64,000 nucleotides of DNA from Ignavibacteriota bacterium (GCA_016716225.1 JADJWT010000001.1:682001-746000); one strand, 5' to 3'. Counted from the stretch's first letter, positions 8,347 through 18,348 are shown. Numbers and translations: made by a program. The notes: generated by a model from the sequence alone, not told the origin.

Positions 8347-9360
8347 TTATTGATTTTCAGCTTTTAAAAATTCCTCAGCTTTATCAACTGCATCTTTGCT
8401 TCCTATATAAATTGGAACACGCTGATGTAAATTTGTTGGCTGAATTTCTAAAATTCTTCTTGATCCGTCAATTGCTCTTCCGCCGGCTTGTTCAATAATA
8501 AAAGCCATAGGATTACATTCATACATTAATCTTAATTTTCCATCTGGATTTAAATTATCAGCCGGATAAATAAAAATTCCACCATATAACATATTTCGAT
8601 GAATATCCGCAACCATTGATCCAATATATCTTGCGGAATATGGCTTTCGTCCTCTATTATCAGCATCTTGAATATATTTAATATATTTCTTCAAACCCGG
8701 ATGCCAGTATTTATAATTTCCTTCATTGATGCTGTAAATATTTGCTTTCTCGGGAATTTTAATATTTCTGTGGGAAAGTAAAAATTCACCGAAAGCTGGA
8801 TCAAGTGTAAAACCGTGAACTCCATCTCCAACCGTATAGACGAAAATTGTGCTTGAACCATAAACAATATAGCCAGCTGCAACTTGCTTCAATCCTGGCT
8901 GTAAGCAATCTTCCAATGTTCCGCCCGAACCATCATCTATAGTAACTCTTTTATAAATTGAAAAAATTGTTCCAATACTCACGTTAACATCAATATTTGA
9001 AGAACCGTCAAGCGGATCAAAAAGTAAAACATATTTTCCCTTGCTGTGATAATCGGGAATATGTAAAATATCCTCTTCCTCCTCTGAAGCCATTACACAA
9101 AGGTGTCCGCCGTGATCCATAGCTTTAAACAAAGTTTCGTGAGCAAAAATATCTAATTTCTTTACTTTTTCTCCATGAATATTATTATGCCCGGCAAAAC
9201 CAATTATATCAACCAAACCGGCTTTGTTTACTTCTAAAGAAATTACTTTAGCGGCTAAAGAAAGTTCGTGCAGCAAATCAGAAAGTTCACCGGTTGCGCC
9301 GGGATGCCTTTTTTCTCCCTCGTAAATATGTCTTGTTAACGTCATAAAATTAATTGCCAT
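8347..9360 (-). CDS. fbp: Fructose-1,6-bisphosphatase, class I
   Basis: Hydrolyses fructose 1,6-bisphosphate to fructose 6-phosphate and phosphate in gluconeogenesis, with divalent metals. Class I signatures are complete: MASEEEEDILHI (metal-binding acidic run), VLLFDPLDGSSNIDVNVSIGTIFSIY (the D-P-L-D-G-S-S catalytic motif), KPYSARYIGSMVADIHRNMLYGGI and GKLRLMYECNPMAFIIEQAGG, the Glu-containing metal site. At 337 residues it is full length. The ATG at 9360 has GGAG 7 bases upstream. It lies 11 bases after the ABC exporter pair in the same direction, so it may share their transcript, with no functional link apparent. Confidence 0.97.
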   Translation of the reverse strand: MAINFMTLTRHIYEGEKRHPGATGELSDLLHELSLAAKVISLEVNKAGLVDIIGFAGHNNIHGEKVKKLDIFAHETLFKAMDHGGHLCVMASEEEEDILHIPDYHSKGKYVLLFDPLDGSSNIDVNVSIGTIFSIYKRVTIDDGSGGTLEDCLQPGLKQVAAGYIVYGSSTIFVYTVGDGVHGFTLDPAFGEFLLSHRNIKIPEKANIYSINEGNYKYWHPGLKKYIKYIQDADNRGRKPYSARYIGSMVADIHRNMLYGGIFIYPADNLNPDGKLRLMYECNPMAFIIEQAGGRAIDGSRRILEIQPTNLHQRVPIYIGSKDAVDKAEEFLKAENQ

Positions 9361-9371
9361 AAATTCTCCTT

Positions 9372-11162
9372 TTAAGAAAATTCTTTCAGCTCTTGTTCTT
9401 TGTACTGAAGCTGATACAATTTATAGTAAATTCCTTTTTGTGAAAGTAAATTTTGGTGAGTTCCCATTTCACGAATTTCACCTTTATGCATAACAATTAT
9501 TTTATCAGCGTTTTGAATTGTTGAAAGTCGATGTGCAATTACTATTGATGTTCTACCGACTAATAATTTTTCAATTGCATTTTTTATAAGAATTTCTGTT
9601 TCAGTATCAACGCTTGATGTTGCTTCATCTAAAATTAAAATTTGTGGATCATAAGCTAAAGCTCGGGCAAATGAAATTAGTTGTTTTTGTCCAACACTAA
9701 GCGACGAGCCTTTTTCTTTCACTTCTTGATTATATTTCTGAGGAAGTTTTTCAATAAATTTATCTGCACCAACTATATGTGCGGCTTTTTCAATTTCTTG
9801 ATCGGAAATATCTTCTGAGTTTAATCCGATATTTGATTTTATATCACCGGAAAAAAGATATACGTCTTGCAAAACAACTGATATTTTTTTTCTTAATTCG
9901 TGTTTACTTAAATCTTTGATGTTAATTCCATCAATTAATATTTCACCTTTTTCAATATCGTAAAATCTTGTAAGCAGACTTATAATACTTGTCTTTCCGG
10001 CACCGGTTGCACCAACAATTGCAACAGTTTCACCGGGATTAATTTTGAACGAAACATTTTTTAATACATTTTCATCACTGTTGTAAGCAAAAGTTACATT
10101 TTTAAATTCAACTTCACCCTTGAATTTATTGATGATTTTAGGATTTTCCGGATTTTCAATTATTGTTTTATCATCTAAAACTTCAAAAATTCTTTCCGAT
10201 GCAGCCATTGCTGTTTGCATAATATTATATTTTTCCGAAAGATCGCGTATTGGTCTGAAGAACATTTCAGTATATTGAATAAATGCAAATAAAATTCCAA
10301 TTGTCATTGTGCTTTGAATTACACTTCCACCGCCGTACCAAATGATTAAAGCAATAGAAATTGAACTAAGTATTTCTACAGTCGGAAAAAAAACTGCATA
10401 GTAATAAATTGATTTTATAATTGCATTTTTGTAATCGGAATTGATTGAAAGAAATTTTTTAAACTCCTCTTTTTCCCTATTGAAAATTTGGACAACATTC
10501 ATTCCAGTTATGTGTTCCTGCATATAAGAATTTAATTTTGATAATTGCTTTCTCTCTTTTCTGTACGCATCTCTAACTTTTTTTCTGAATAAAAATGTTG
10601 CATAAAATAATATTGGTAATACAGAAAGTGTAATAAGCGCAAGTTCCCACGACATGAAAAACATAAATCCGAAAATCCAAATAATCGTAAACACATCACT
10701 GAATACAGTTACAATTCCGGAAGAAAATAATTCATTCAAAGCTTCAACATCATTTGTAACTCTTGTAACAATTTTCCCAATAGGAGTTTTATCAAAATAT
10801 TTTAATGATAGTTTTTGAATATGTTCAAATAATTTCACACGTAAATCAAAAATTATTTTTTGTCCCATTAATTGTGTGAAATACGTTAGTGCATATTGAA
10901 TTGCCGCTTGAAATATTAACGATGCAAATAACACTAAAATTATTAATAAAAGTCCATGATAATCTTTATGAACAATTGAATCATCAATTGCAATTTTTGT
11001 TAAATATGGACGAACTGGACCAAGTCCAGCAACAAGAATATTTAGAAGAATTCCGGCAACAATATACTTTTTATACGGCTTTGCATAAGCCAGCAAACGT
11101 TTCATTAATTTCGAATCGTATGCTTTCCCTTTTATTTCATCAACTTCTTCTTCTTTACTCAT
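9372..11162 (-). CDS. ABC exporter half-transporter, catalytically canonical subunit
   Basis: A type IV ABC exporter half: an N-terminal six-helix membrane domain (about residues 30-320) fused to a nucleotide-binding domain. Walker A is GATGAGKTS and Walker B is ILILDEATSSVD with an intact catalytic Glu. The signature motif is LSVGQ rather than LSGGQ, a departure expected in the partner that completes the degenerate site of a heterodimer. It starts at ATG 11162, overlapping the stop codon of the upstream subunit by one base (TAATG), so the two subunits are coupled. It resembles the BmrD/YheH or TM288 side of heterodimeric exporters. The substrate (lipid or drug) is unknown. Confidence 0.93.
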   Translation of the reverse strand: MSKEEEVDEIKGKAYDSKLMKRLLAYAKPYKKYIVAGILLNILVAGLGPVRPYLTKIAIDDSIVHKDYHGLLLIILVLFASLIFQAAIQYALTYFTQLMGQKIIFDLRVKLFEHIQKLSLKYFDKTPIGKIVTRVTNDVEALNELFSSGIVTVFSDVFTIIWIFGFMFFMSWELALITLSVLPILFYATFLFRKKVRDAYRKERKQLSKLNSYMQEHITGMNVVQIFNREKEEFKKFLSINSDYKNAIIKSIYYYAVFFPTVEILSSISIALIIWYGGGSVIQSTMTIGILFAFIQYTEMFFRPIRDLSEKYNIMQTAMAASERIFEVLDDKTIIENPENPKIINKFKGEVEFKNVTFAYNSDENVLKNVSFKINPGETVAIVGATGAGKTSIISLLTRFYDIEKGEILIDGINIKDLSKHELRKKISVVLQDVYLFSGDIKSNIGLNSEDISDQEIEKAAHIVGADKFIEKLPQKYNQEVKEKGSSLSVGQKQLISFARALAYDPQILILDEATSSVDTETEILIKNAIEKLLVGRTSIVIAHRLSTIQNADKIIVMHKGEIREMGTHQNLLSQKGIYYKLYQLQYKEQELKEFS

Positions 11163-12907
11163 TATTCAATTTCTTTCAATTCTTCTTCAAGTAACTGTTT
11201 ATTATTTAGATCGGCATAAATTCCATCTAATTTAACTAATTCATCATGAGTTCCTTTTTCAACAATTTCACCATTCTGTAACACAATAATTTTATCTGCA
11301 TTTTTTACTGTTGAAATTCTATGACTAATAATTATGCTTGTTCTTCCATTCATATAATTTTTTAATTTGCTAAGAATTTCTTCTTCGGTATTTGTATCAA
11401 CCGCTGAAAATGAATCATCAAGAATTAATATTTTGGGATTGATCGCTAAAGCCCTTGATAAGCTTGTTCTTTGCTTTTGTCCGCCGGAAAGAGTAATTCC
11501 TCTTTCTCCAAGAATTGTTTCGTAACCTTTGGAAAATGTATCAATATCTTTTTTGAGTTGAGATATTTCAGCAATTTGATTTATAAATTCCAGCTGAGGA
11601 TTTTCAACTCCATATGCAATATTATTAAACAAAGTATCAGAGAATAAAAATGTTTCTTGCGAAACCATTCCAATACTTTTTCTTAAAATATTTCGAGAAA
11701 TATTTTTTATGTTAATTCCATCAATTAAAATTTCACCGTTTGTCGTATCAAACAATCTTGGAATTAAATTTATTAAACTTGTTTTCCCGCTTCCGGTATG
11801 ACCAATAATTGCAAGTGAACTTCCAACCGGAATTTTTATACTAATATTTTTTAAAACTTCCGGTAATTGATTTCCATATTTGAAAGAAACATTTCTAAAT
11901 TCAATTTCTCCATTAATTTCAGAAATTTCATTTTTGATTTCCGAATCTTTTACATCATCAATTTCATTAAATATTTTCAATAATCTTTTCATACTTGCTG
12001 CGGCTTGTTGAATTAAGTTTGTAACCCAGCCAAATGCAATTACCGGCCAAATCAGCAAACTTAGATATGCAACAAATGCAACTATTTCACCTAAAGTAAG
12101 TTTTCCATCAATAACCATAGAGCCGCCAAGCCATATTACTACAATAATAGAAATTCCCGAAATGAGAAATAAAATCGGCATAAAGAAAGCTTGAATTTTT
12201 ACTTGATCCATATTTCTATGCAAATATTCGCTGCTCAATTTTGTGAATTGTTTTAATTCATCTTTTTCTCTAACGTAAGATTTTACAACTCTAATTCCGG
12301 AAAAACTTTCTTGTGCTTTTGCGGTAAGTTCGCTAAACTTTTCCTGAATCCTTGTAAATTTTAAATGAATTTTTTTGCTCAGTTTATAAACAAAAAATGA
12401 AAGAATCGGAAGCGGGATCAACGCATAAATTGTAAGCCACGTGTTCAAACTTAACATCAGAACAATAACAATTAAAAATTTTGAAACGTTATCCAATGTG
12501 TACATAACTGCTGGACCAATATACATTCTTACGGCACTAATATCGTTTGTTGCATGTGCCATAATGCTTCCGGTTGAATTATTTTGAAAAAATCTTGTTG
12601 GAAGTTTTTGAATATGCGCCCAAAAATCACTTCTCAAATCATATTCAATTTTACGCGAAACCAATATTATTGTTGTGCGAATTAAAAATCTAAAAATGCC
12701 ACCGAGAATTGCTGTTCCAACGATAAGTAATGAATATTTTAAAATTAAATCATGACTAATATTTTTCTGGAGTGCATCAATACTTTCCTTAAGTAAAATT
12801 GGAATATAAACTTGAGCTGCATTAGAAAGTAATATGAAAATTATTCCCAGCAAAAGTGTGAATTTATATTTTAGAAAATATTTGTTTAACGTTAAAAGTG
12901 ATTTCAT
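11162..12907 (-). CDS. ABC exporter half-transporter, degenerate-site subunit
   Basis: First gene of the exporter pair: membrane domain (about residues 15-310) plus ATP-binding domain. Walker A (GHTGSGKTS) and the signature (LSGGQKQRTSLSRAL) are canonical, but Walker B reads ILILDDSFSAVD, so Asp498 replaces the catalytic Glu. This is the known mark of the BmrC/YheI or TM287 side of heterodimeric exporters, where one ATP site is impaired. The deviating LSVGQ of the partner fits the same arrangement. There is no accessory protein next to it. I see nothing in the sequence that identifies the substrate; multidrug or lipid export are the usual options. Confidence 0.93.
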   Translation of the reverse strand: MKSLLTLNKYFLKYKFTLLLGIIFILLSNAAQVYIPILLKESIDALQKNISHDLILKYSLLIVGTAILGGIFRFLIRTTIILVSRKIEYDLRSDFWAHIQKLPTRFFQNNSTGSIMAHATNDISAVRMYIGPAVMYTLDNVSKFLIVIVLMLSLNTWLTIYALIPLPILSFFVYKLSKKIHLKFTRIQEKFSELTAKAQESFSGIRVVKSYVREKDELKQFTKLSSEYLHRNMDQVKIQAFFMPILFLISGISIIVVIWLGGSMVIDGKLTLGEIVAFVAYLSLLIWPVIAFGWVTNLIQQAAASMKRLLKIFNEIDDVKDSEIKNEISEINGEIEFRNVSFKYGNQLPEVLKNISIKIPVGSSLAIIGHTGSGKTSLINLIPRLFDTTNGEILIDGINIKNISRNILRKSIGMVSQETFLFSDTLFNNIAYGVENPQLEFINQIAEISQLKKDIDTFSKGYETILGERGITLSGGQKQRTSLSRALAINPKILILDDSFSAVDTNTEEEILSKLKNYMNGRTSIIISHRISTVKNADKIIVLQNGEIVEKGTHDELVKLDGIYADLNNKQLLEEELKEIE

Positions 12908-13100
12908 AAAGTACTTTCATATCAATAAAAATTTCAAAGTATAATTTATCATAAAAAATAATGAGACGTTTGGTAAAATTTATTATAGAACTTCCATAAT
13001 AATATCCAAAAAACAAAACTCAATTCACAAACAAATTACAATTCAGAAATAAGAAATCAACAACTTCAACTTTAGCAAAAAATATTTCTTTTTAATACTG

Positions 13101-13153
13101 GTTTGAAAATTTGTTTTTAGAATTTGAAATTTGAAGTTTGTTATTTGGAATTT
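13101..13153. repeat. AT-rich degenerate short direct repeats
   Basis: About five imperfect copies of a TTTGAA/TTTGTT-like unit run through this stretch (TTTGAAAATTTG, AATTTGAAATTTGAAG, TTTGTTATTTGGAATTT). It lies in the 276-base gap upstream of the ABC exporter and downstream of a small secreted protein gene. The rest of that gap (12908-13183) holds no gene that I can support. Confidence 0.4.
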
Positions 13154-13183
13154 ACAAAATCAGTTTTCAAAATTAATTTTTGT

Positions 13184-13600
13184 TCATAGTGATAAAAACA
13201 AAAGTAAAAATGCAGAATATTTTTGTACTAAACCTAAGTATTTACCAACTTCACCCAAATTATAATTTGGTTGATTTTTATAAAATTCGGAAATCGATTT
13301 CATTATGAATTCTTTATGCTGATTATGTTCTATCATTTGATTTGCTAAACTTAAATTTGGATCAAATTCACTCATCATTTTAAAGTGCATGAATAATTCC
13401 TTTATATTTTTTAAACTATCAACACAAATAGAATTTTTATTTGTTTCTAATTCAAAACTTTCGAAAGATAAATTATTTTGAAGTGAATTATTTATTGAAT
13501 CAATCAAATTAATTCGGAGAAATTTTAGGGAATCTTGAGCAAATTGATTTTGGGAAAAAATCAATAAAATGAAAAATATCTTTAAATGAAGTTTTTTCAT
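13184..13600 (-). CDS. Hypothetical exported protein (138 residues)
   Basis: Not recognised. It begins with a good Sec signal peptide (MKKLHLKIFFILLIFSQNQF then A-Q-D, cleavage probably after FA at residue 21). The rest is mostly helical and polar, rich in Asn, Ser, Leu and Glu, with one Cys near residue 59. It ends in a hydrophobic run (YSAFLLLFLSL) that could be a short C-terminal anchor. It stands alone on the minus strand with gaps on both sides. No family assignment is possible by eye; it may be lineage-specific. Confidence 0.65.
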   Translation of the reverse strand: MKKLHLKIFFILLIFSQNQFAQDSLKFLRINLIDSINNSLQNNLSFESFELETNKNSICVDSLKNIKELFMHFKMMSEFDPNLSLANQMIEHNQHKEFIMKSISEFYKNQPNYNLGEVGKYLGLVQKYSAFLLLFLSL

Positions 13601-13666
13601 TATTAAAATTTAAAATGAATAACTTTTATAAATCCAATTCAATAATTTTGTTTCAAAAGGTATTGT

Positions 13667-14242
13667 ATGAATAATAATATTTTGTTCTTTAGAAATGCTG
13701 CGGAATTAAGAAAATGGTTTGAAAAAAATCATGAAACAGAAAAAGAATTATTGTTGGGGTTTTATAAAGTTCAAACTAAAAAGCCAACTGTTACTTGGTC
13801 TGAATCTGTTGATGTCGCAATTTGTTTCGGCTGGATTGACGGGATTCGAAGATCAATAAATGAGGAAAGTTATTACAATAGATTTACTCCACGAAATCCT
13901 AAAAGTAATTGGAGTGCAATAAATATTGATAAGTTTGAAAGATTATCAAAACTTGGATTGGTTCATAAAAAAGGATTTGAAGCTTTTGATAAAAAGACTG
14001 TAGAAAAATCAAAAGTATATTCTTACGAAAGAAAAAATGTAAAACTTTCTAAAGAATTTGAAAATGAAATTAAGAAAAATAAAATTGCTTGGGAATACTT
14101 TAGTAAACTTCCACCTTCCGCAAAACATATAACAATTTATTGGGTAATGAGCGCTAAAAGAGAAGAGACACAAAAAAGCAGATTAAATATTTTGATTGAA
14201 TCTTCCGAACAAAATTTGAGAATACCCATTTTAAGAAGATGA
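13667..14242 (+). CDS. YdeI/OmpD-associated family protein
   Basis: Belongs to the YdeI/OmdA-type family of about 190 residues, with no well-defined biochemical role. Typical features are an N-terminal ELRKWFEKNHETEKELLLGFYK, then TWSESVDVAICFGWIDGIRRSI, the FTPRNPKSNWSAINIDKFERL block and a C-terminal helical domain containing FSKLPPSAKHITIYWVMSAKREETQ, where the family usually has an R-x-Y-x-x-W-I-x-x-A-K-K-x-E-T-R-x-x-R pattern. It is cytoplasmic, with no signal peptide. The ATG at 13667 has AAAAGG 6 bases upstream. It is a single gene bounded by a strong terminator. Family assignment is confident; function is not. Confidence 0.88.
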   Translation: MNNNILFFRNAAELRKWFEKNHETEKELLLGFYKVQTKKPTVTWSESVDVAICFGWIDGIRRSINEESYYNRFTPRNPKSNWSAINIDKFERLSKLGLVHKKGFEAFDKKTVEKSKVYSYERKNVKLSKEFENEIKKNKIAWEYFSKLPPSAKHITIYWVMSAKREETQKSRLNILIESSEQNLRIPILRR

Positions 14243-14277
14243 GATTTAAAGAAGACAAAATTCAGAAAATTATTTTT

Positions 14278-14310
14278 AAAGATGCAATCTTTTAAAAAGA
14301 TCGCATCTTT
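14278..14310. terminator. Bidirectional terminator
   Basis: A 16-base arm at 14278-14293 (AAAGATGCAATCTTTT) pairs with 14295-14310 (AAAAGATCGCATCTTT) with one mismatch. It has flanking A and T runs and sits between the convergent ydeI-like gene and serS. Confidence 0.8.
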
Positions 14311-14335
14311 GAAAAGATTTATTAAGTTGGAAATT

Positions 14336-15613
14336 TTATCCGATTATATTAAACCCAGTATATTTCTGCAAAACTTTTGGAACAATAATTTTTCCTTCCG
14401 GTGTTTGATTATTTTCCAGAATTGAAACCATTAATCTGCTTGTAGCCAATCCCGAACCATTTAAAGTATGAACAAATTCCGGTTTTTTGTCATCTTTTTT
14501 TCTGAATTTAATATTAGCTCTTCTTGCTTGGAACGATTCAAAGTTACTGCACGAAGAAGCTTCAAGCCATTTATTTTCCGCCGGCGACCAAGTTTCAATA
14601 TCATAACATTTTGATGCGGCAAAGCTTAAATCACCGCTGCACAACATTAAAATTCTATATGGAACTTTTAATTCCTTTAAAATATCTTCAGCATCGGAAA
14701 CTAATTTTTCTAAATGATCATAAGAGCCTTCCGGATTTACAATTTTAACCATTTCAACTTTATTGAATTGATGAACTCTTAAAAATCCTTTTGATTCTTT
14801 TCCGTAACTTCCGGCTTCTCTTCTGAAACATGCTGAATAAGCAACGTAATTAATTGGAAGCTGATCTTCATTTAAAATTTCATCTCTATGTAAATTTGTA
14901 ACCGGAACTTCTGCAGTTGGAACTAAATATAAATCGTCTCTTTCGGCATAATACATATCCTCTTGCATTTTCGGTAATTGTCCGGTGCCAAACATTGATT
15001 CAGCATTAACCATAAACGGTGGAAATATTTCTTTATATCCATGATGTTCAAGATGATAATCGAGCATAAAATTAATAAGTGCTCTTTCTAAAGTTGCACC
15101 TTTGCCAACATAAACCGGAAATCCCGAACCGGAAATTTTTGCGCCGCGCTCAAAATCTAAAATTCCAAGTTTGCTTCCAAGCTCCAAATGATTTAATGGT
15201 TTTTCAACCGGTGATTTTTCAAATCCTTCCGGTAGCCATTGTCTTGCTTCAACGTTATCTTCTGCACTTTTACCAATTGGGGATGATGAATGTGGCAAGT
15301 TTGGCAATCTAATCATTTTGTCATGAAGATTATCATTTATTTCTTTTAACTCATCATCTAACTTTTTAATATCATCACCGACTTGCTTCATCTCTGCCAT
15401 AATTGCTTCTGCATTTAGACCAGCTTTTTTCAGTTTACCAATTTCTTGAGATGCAGAATTTCTTTTTGCTTTTAGATCTTCAACTTTTTGCAGTTTTTCT
15501 CTTCTAGATGAATCAAGCAAAATAATTTCATCAATTCCATTTTTAACGTTTTTACTTTCCAAACCTTTGTTAACAAACTCGGGATTTTCTCTAATTAATT
15601 TTATGTCTAACAT
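14336..15613 (-). CDS. serS: Seryl-tRNA synthetase
   Basis: Charges tRNA-Ser (and tRNA-Sec where present) with serine. It is a class II synthetase of 425 residues, the usual bacterial length. The N-terminal long antiparallel coiled-coil arm (about residues 30-105) that grips the tRNA is visible as a Lys/Glu-rich helical pair. The catalytic core follows, with LYLVPTAEVPVTNLH, ACFRREAGSYGKESKGFLRVHQFNKVEM (motif 2) and LNGSGLATSRLMVSILEN (motif 3). Start ATG at 15613. A palindromic repeat element separates it from leuS, so it is likely transcribed separately. Confidence 0.98.
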   Translation of the reverse strand: MLDIKLIRENPEFVNKGLESKNVKNGIDEIILLDSSRREKLQKVEDLKAKRNSASQEIGKLKKAGLNAEAIMAEMKQVGDDIKKLDDELKEINDNLHDKMIRLPNLPHSSSPIGKSAEDNVEARQWLPEGFEKSPVEKPLNHLELGSKLGILDFERGAKISGSGFPVYVGKGATLERALINFMLDYHLEHHGYKEIFPPFMVNAESMFGTGQLPKMQEDMYYAERDDLYLVPTAEVPVTNLHRDEILNEDQLPINYVAYSACFRREAGSYGKESKGFLRVHQFNKVEMVKIVNPEGSYDHLEKLVSDAEDILKELKVPYRILMLCSGDLSFAASKCYDIETWSPAENKWLEASSCSNFESFQARRANIKFRKKDDKKPEFVHTLNGSGLATSRLMVSILENNQTPEGKIIVPKVLQKYTGFNIIG

Positions 15614-15640
15614 ATTTCCTTCAAAAAATTTTCAAAAAAA

Positions 15641-15727
15641 TGTCATTCCGGATTAACGAAGTTAATTCCGGAATCTGTGAATTTTGTTAATTGAAATATC
15701 GATATTAAAAATCAAAGCGGCATGACA
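15641..15727. repeat. REP-like palindromic element with TGTCAT/ATGACA ends
   Basis: The element begins TGTCATTCCG (15641-15650) and ends GCGGCATGACA (15717-15727), an imperfect terminal inverted repeat. Inside, ATTCCGGATTAAC and GTTAATTCCGGAAT form a hairpin with one bulged base. It fills most of the serS-leuS gap. A second element of the same design lies at 32084-32145. Confidence 0.7.
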
Positions 15728-15749
15728 ATTATTAAATATTTATTTATTA

Positions 15750-18206
15750 TTATTTAACTACAATATTATAGATTTTATTTTTGATGTAAATTTCTTTAAC
15801 AATAATTTTCCCATCAGTGTGAGCTTTTACATTTTCATCATTTAATGCAATATTTTTAACTGTTGATTCTTCAGTGTCAACTGGGAAATCTAATTTAGCT
15901 CTAATTTTTCCATTAACTTGCACAACAACTGTAACTTCATCAACAATTAAAGCACTTTTATCTACTTTAAAATCATGTTTAAATTTATAAATTGAATATT
16001 CATTTCCTAAAAGCTGCCAACATTCTTCACCCAAATGAGGAGCAATCGGCGCAAGCAAATACACAAATCTTTCTAATGAATAAGTAATTAAATCTTTCCT
16101 GCAATTTGGTAGTGATTTTATAAGTTCGTTTAATAATTCCATTAAAGACGCAACTGCAACATTAAATCTAAAATTTTCTAATTCACCATCATATTTATCT
16201 AAAGTTTGATTAACTTTTCTGTAAACATTTTTTTCAGCATCCGATAAATCACTCATTAAATAAATTTCTTTGGAGGGATTTTCTTTCATCACATTTTCAT
16301 TATTTTGAAAAAGTGTAAAAGATCTTTGCACAAAACGGTCAACACCAACAATTCCTTTATCACTCCAATCTCCGCCTAAATCATATGGACCCATAAACAT
16401 TAAGTACATTCTGAAAACATCTGAACCATATTCGCTAGTAAAAATTCCAGGATCAACTACATTTCCTTTTGATTTAGACATTTTAGCACCTTGATTTGTA
16501 ATTGTGCCTTGATGTATCAATCTTTGGAAAGGCTCATCACTATTGATCAATTTCAAATCACGTAAAAATTTGTGAATGAATCTTGCGTAAAGTAAATGCA
16601 TTGTTGCATGTTCAGCACCACCTACATAAGTATCAACCGGAGTCCATTTATCAGCTAAATCATTATCAAAAATTTTATCGCTTATTTTGGGATTGAGATA
16701 ACGTAAATAATACCATGATGAATCAACAAAAGTATCCATTGTATCAACTTCACGTTTAGCCGGAGCTTTACAATTAGGACATATTGCATTTACAAAATCT
16801 GAATTCCCAGCAAGCGGCGAACCGCCATCGTGTTTAAAGTCAACTTCATATGGAAGCTTAACCGGAAGATCTTCAATCGGTACCGGCACTTCACCGCAAT
16901 TCTCACAATGAATAATTGGAATTGGTGTTCCCCAATATCTTTGTCGTGATATTAACCAATCTCTTAATCTATAATTAACTTTTGCTTTTCCTAAATTATT
17001 TTCTACAAGCCAATCAATCATTTTTTGTTTAGCTTCTTTAACATTTAATCCATTCAGAAACTCACTATTAATTGCCGGACCATCTTCTGTAAAAGCTTTT
17101 CCATCAAATCCAGCTTTAGGTTGAACAGTTCTAATAATTGGCAAATTAAATTTTTCTGCAAATTCCCAATCTCTTTCATCTTGTCCCGGCACTGCCATTA
17201 TTGCTCCGGTTCCGTATGTCATTAAAACATAATCTGCAATCCAAATTGGAATTTTTTTATTATTTGCCGGATTGATTGCAAATGCACCAGTGAATGCACC
17301 GGTTTTTTCTTTAACTGTTGATGTTCTATCAATCTCAGATAAATTTTTAACTTTTTCTTGATAATCAAATACTTCACTCTTTTGTTTGTCAATCGTAATT
17401 TTTCCAACTAATGGATGTTCTGGAGAAAGCACCATGTATGTTGCTCCAAACAAAGTATCCGGTCTGGTTGTAAATACAATAAATTCATCATCTGAATTAT
17501 CAATTTTAAATTTAATTTCTGCACCAATACTTTTACCAATCCAATTTCGCTGCATAGTTTTGGTTTTTTCCGGCCATTCAATATTATCAAGTCCGGAAAG
17601 AAGATCTTCCGCATAATCGGTAATTTTGAAAAACCATTGTGTTAAATTTTTCTGTTCAACAATAGTTCCGCAACGTTCACATGTTCCATCATTTTGAACT
17701 TGTTCATTTGCCAAAACTGTTTGGCAAGAAGGACACCAATTAACTGGTGCTTTTTTTCTATAAGCTAAATCTTTTTCAAATAATTTCAGAAATAACCATT
17801 GATTCCATTTGTAATATTCTGGAACACACGTCATTAATTCTGCATCCCAATCATACATACAGCCCATTGTTTTCAATTGTTCTCTAATATCACTTATATT
17901 TTTAAATGTAGAATCTTGTGGATGTACTCCGGTTTTTATCGCATAATTTTCTGCGGGCAATCCAAATGCATCATATCCCATCGGTTCAAAAACATTGTTT
18001 CCTCTTAATTTTTTAAAACGTGCCCAAGAATCTGTGGGAGCATAATTATACCAATGTCCAATATGAGTTTTTGAACCTGAAGGATAAATAAACATTACAA
18101 GTGTATATAATTTTTTTTCTAAATCGGAAAGATCAGTTTTAAATATCTTATTATCTTCCCAAAACTTCTGCCATTTTTTTTCAACTTCTTGATGTGGATA
18201 TTTCAT
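15750..18206 (-). CDS. leuS: Leucyl-tRNA synthetase
   Basis: Charges tRNA-Leu. It is a class I synthetase of 818 residues, close to the bacterial norm. The HIGH motif appears as GSKTHIGHWYNYAPTDSW. Four zinc-knuckle-type cysteines occur in CPSCQTVLANEQV and CERCG and again in CENCGEVPVP and CPNCKAP. The CP1 editing domain has the conserved FTTRPDTLFGATYMVLSPEHPL and the MAVPGQDERDWEFA region. KMSKSKGNVVDPG is the KMSKS loop. The C-terminal domain ends in VQVNGKIRAKLDFP. Start ATG at 18206. Divergent lysA begins 142 bases away. Confidence 0.98.
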   Translation of the reverse strand: MKYPHQEVEKKWQKFWEDNKIFKTDLSDLEKKLYTLVMFIYPSGSKTHIGHWYNYAPTDSWARFKKLRGNNVFEPMGYDAFGLPAENYAIKTGVHPQDSTFKNISDIREQLKTMGCMYDWDAELMTCVPEYYKWNQWLFLKLFEKDLAYRKKAPVNWCPSCQTVLANEQVQNDGTCERCGTIVEQKNLTQWFFKITDYAEDLLSGLDNIEWPEKTKTMQRNWIGKSIGAEIKFKIDNSDDEFIVFTTRPDTLFGATYMVLSPEHPLVGKITIDKQKSEVFDYQEKVKNLSEIDRTSTVKEKTGAFTGAFAINPANNKKIPIWIADYVLMTYGTGAIMAVPGQDERDWEFAEKFNLPIIRTVQPKAGFDGKAFTEDGPAINSEFLNGLNVKEAKQKMIDWLVENNLGKAKVNYRLRDWLISRQRYWGTPIPIIHCENCGEVPVPIEDLPVKLPYEVDFKHDGGSPLAGNSDFVNAICPNCKAPAKREVDTMDTFVDSSWYYLRYLNPKISDKIFDNDLADKWTPVDTYVGGAEHATMHLLYARFIHKFLRDLKLINSDEPFQRLIHQGTITNQGAKMSKSKGNVVDPGIFTSEYGSDVFRMYLMFMGPYDLGGDWSDKGIVGVDRFVQRSFTLFQNNENVMKENPSKEIYLMSDLSDAEKNVYRKVNQTLDKYDGELENFRFNVAVASLMELLNELIKSLPNCRKDLITYSLERFVYLLAPIAPHLGEECWQLLGNEYSIYKFKHDFKVDKSALIVDEVTVVVQVNGKIRAKLDFPVDTEESTVKNIALNDENVKAHTDGKIIVKEIYIKNKIYNIVVK

Positions 18207-18348
18207 TTTTAATCAACAATATTTTATAAAAGAAGTAGAAAGCTATTAAAAAGCTTAGGGTTTATCAAGATTAGCAAGTAAATTGCTTCTATTTGTGTTC
18301 ACTTTTTGAGATATTTTGATTACAAATTTTTAAAATCTGGAATACATA

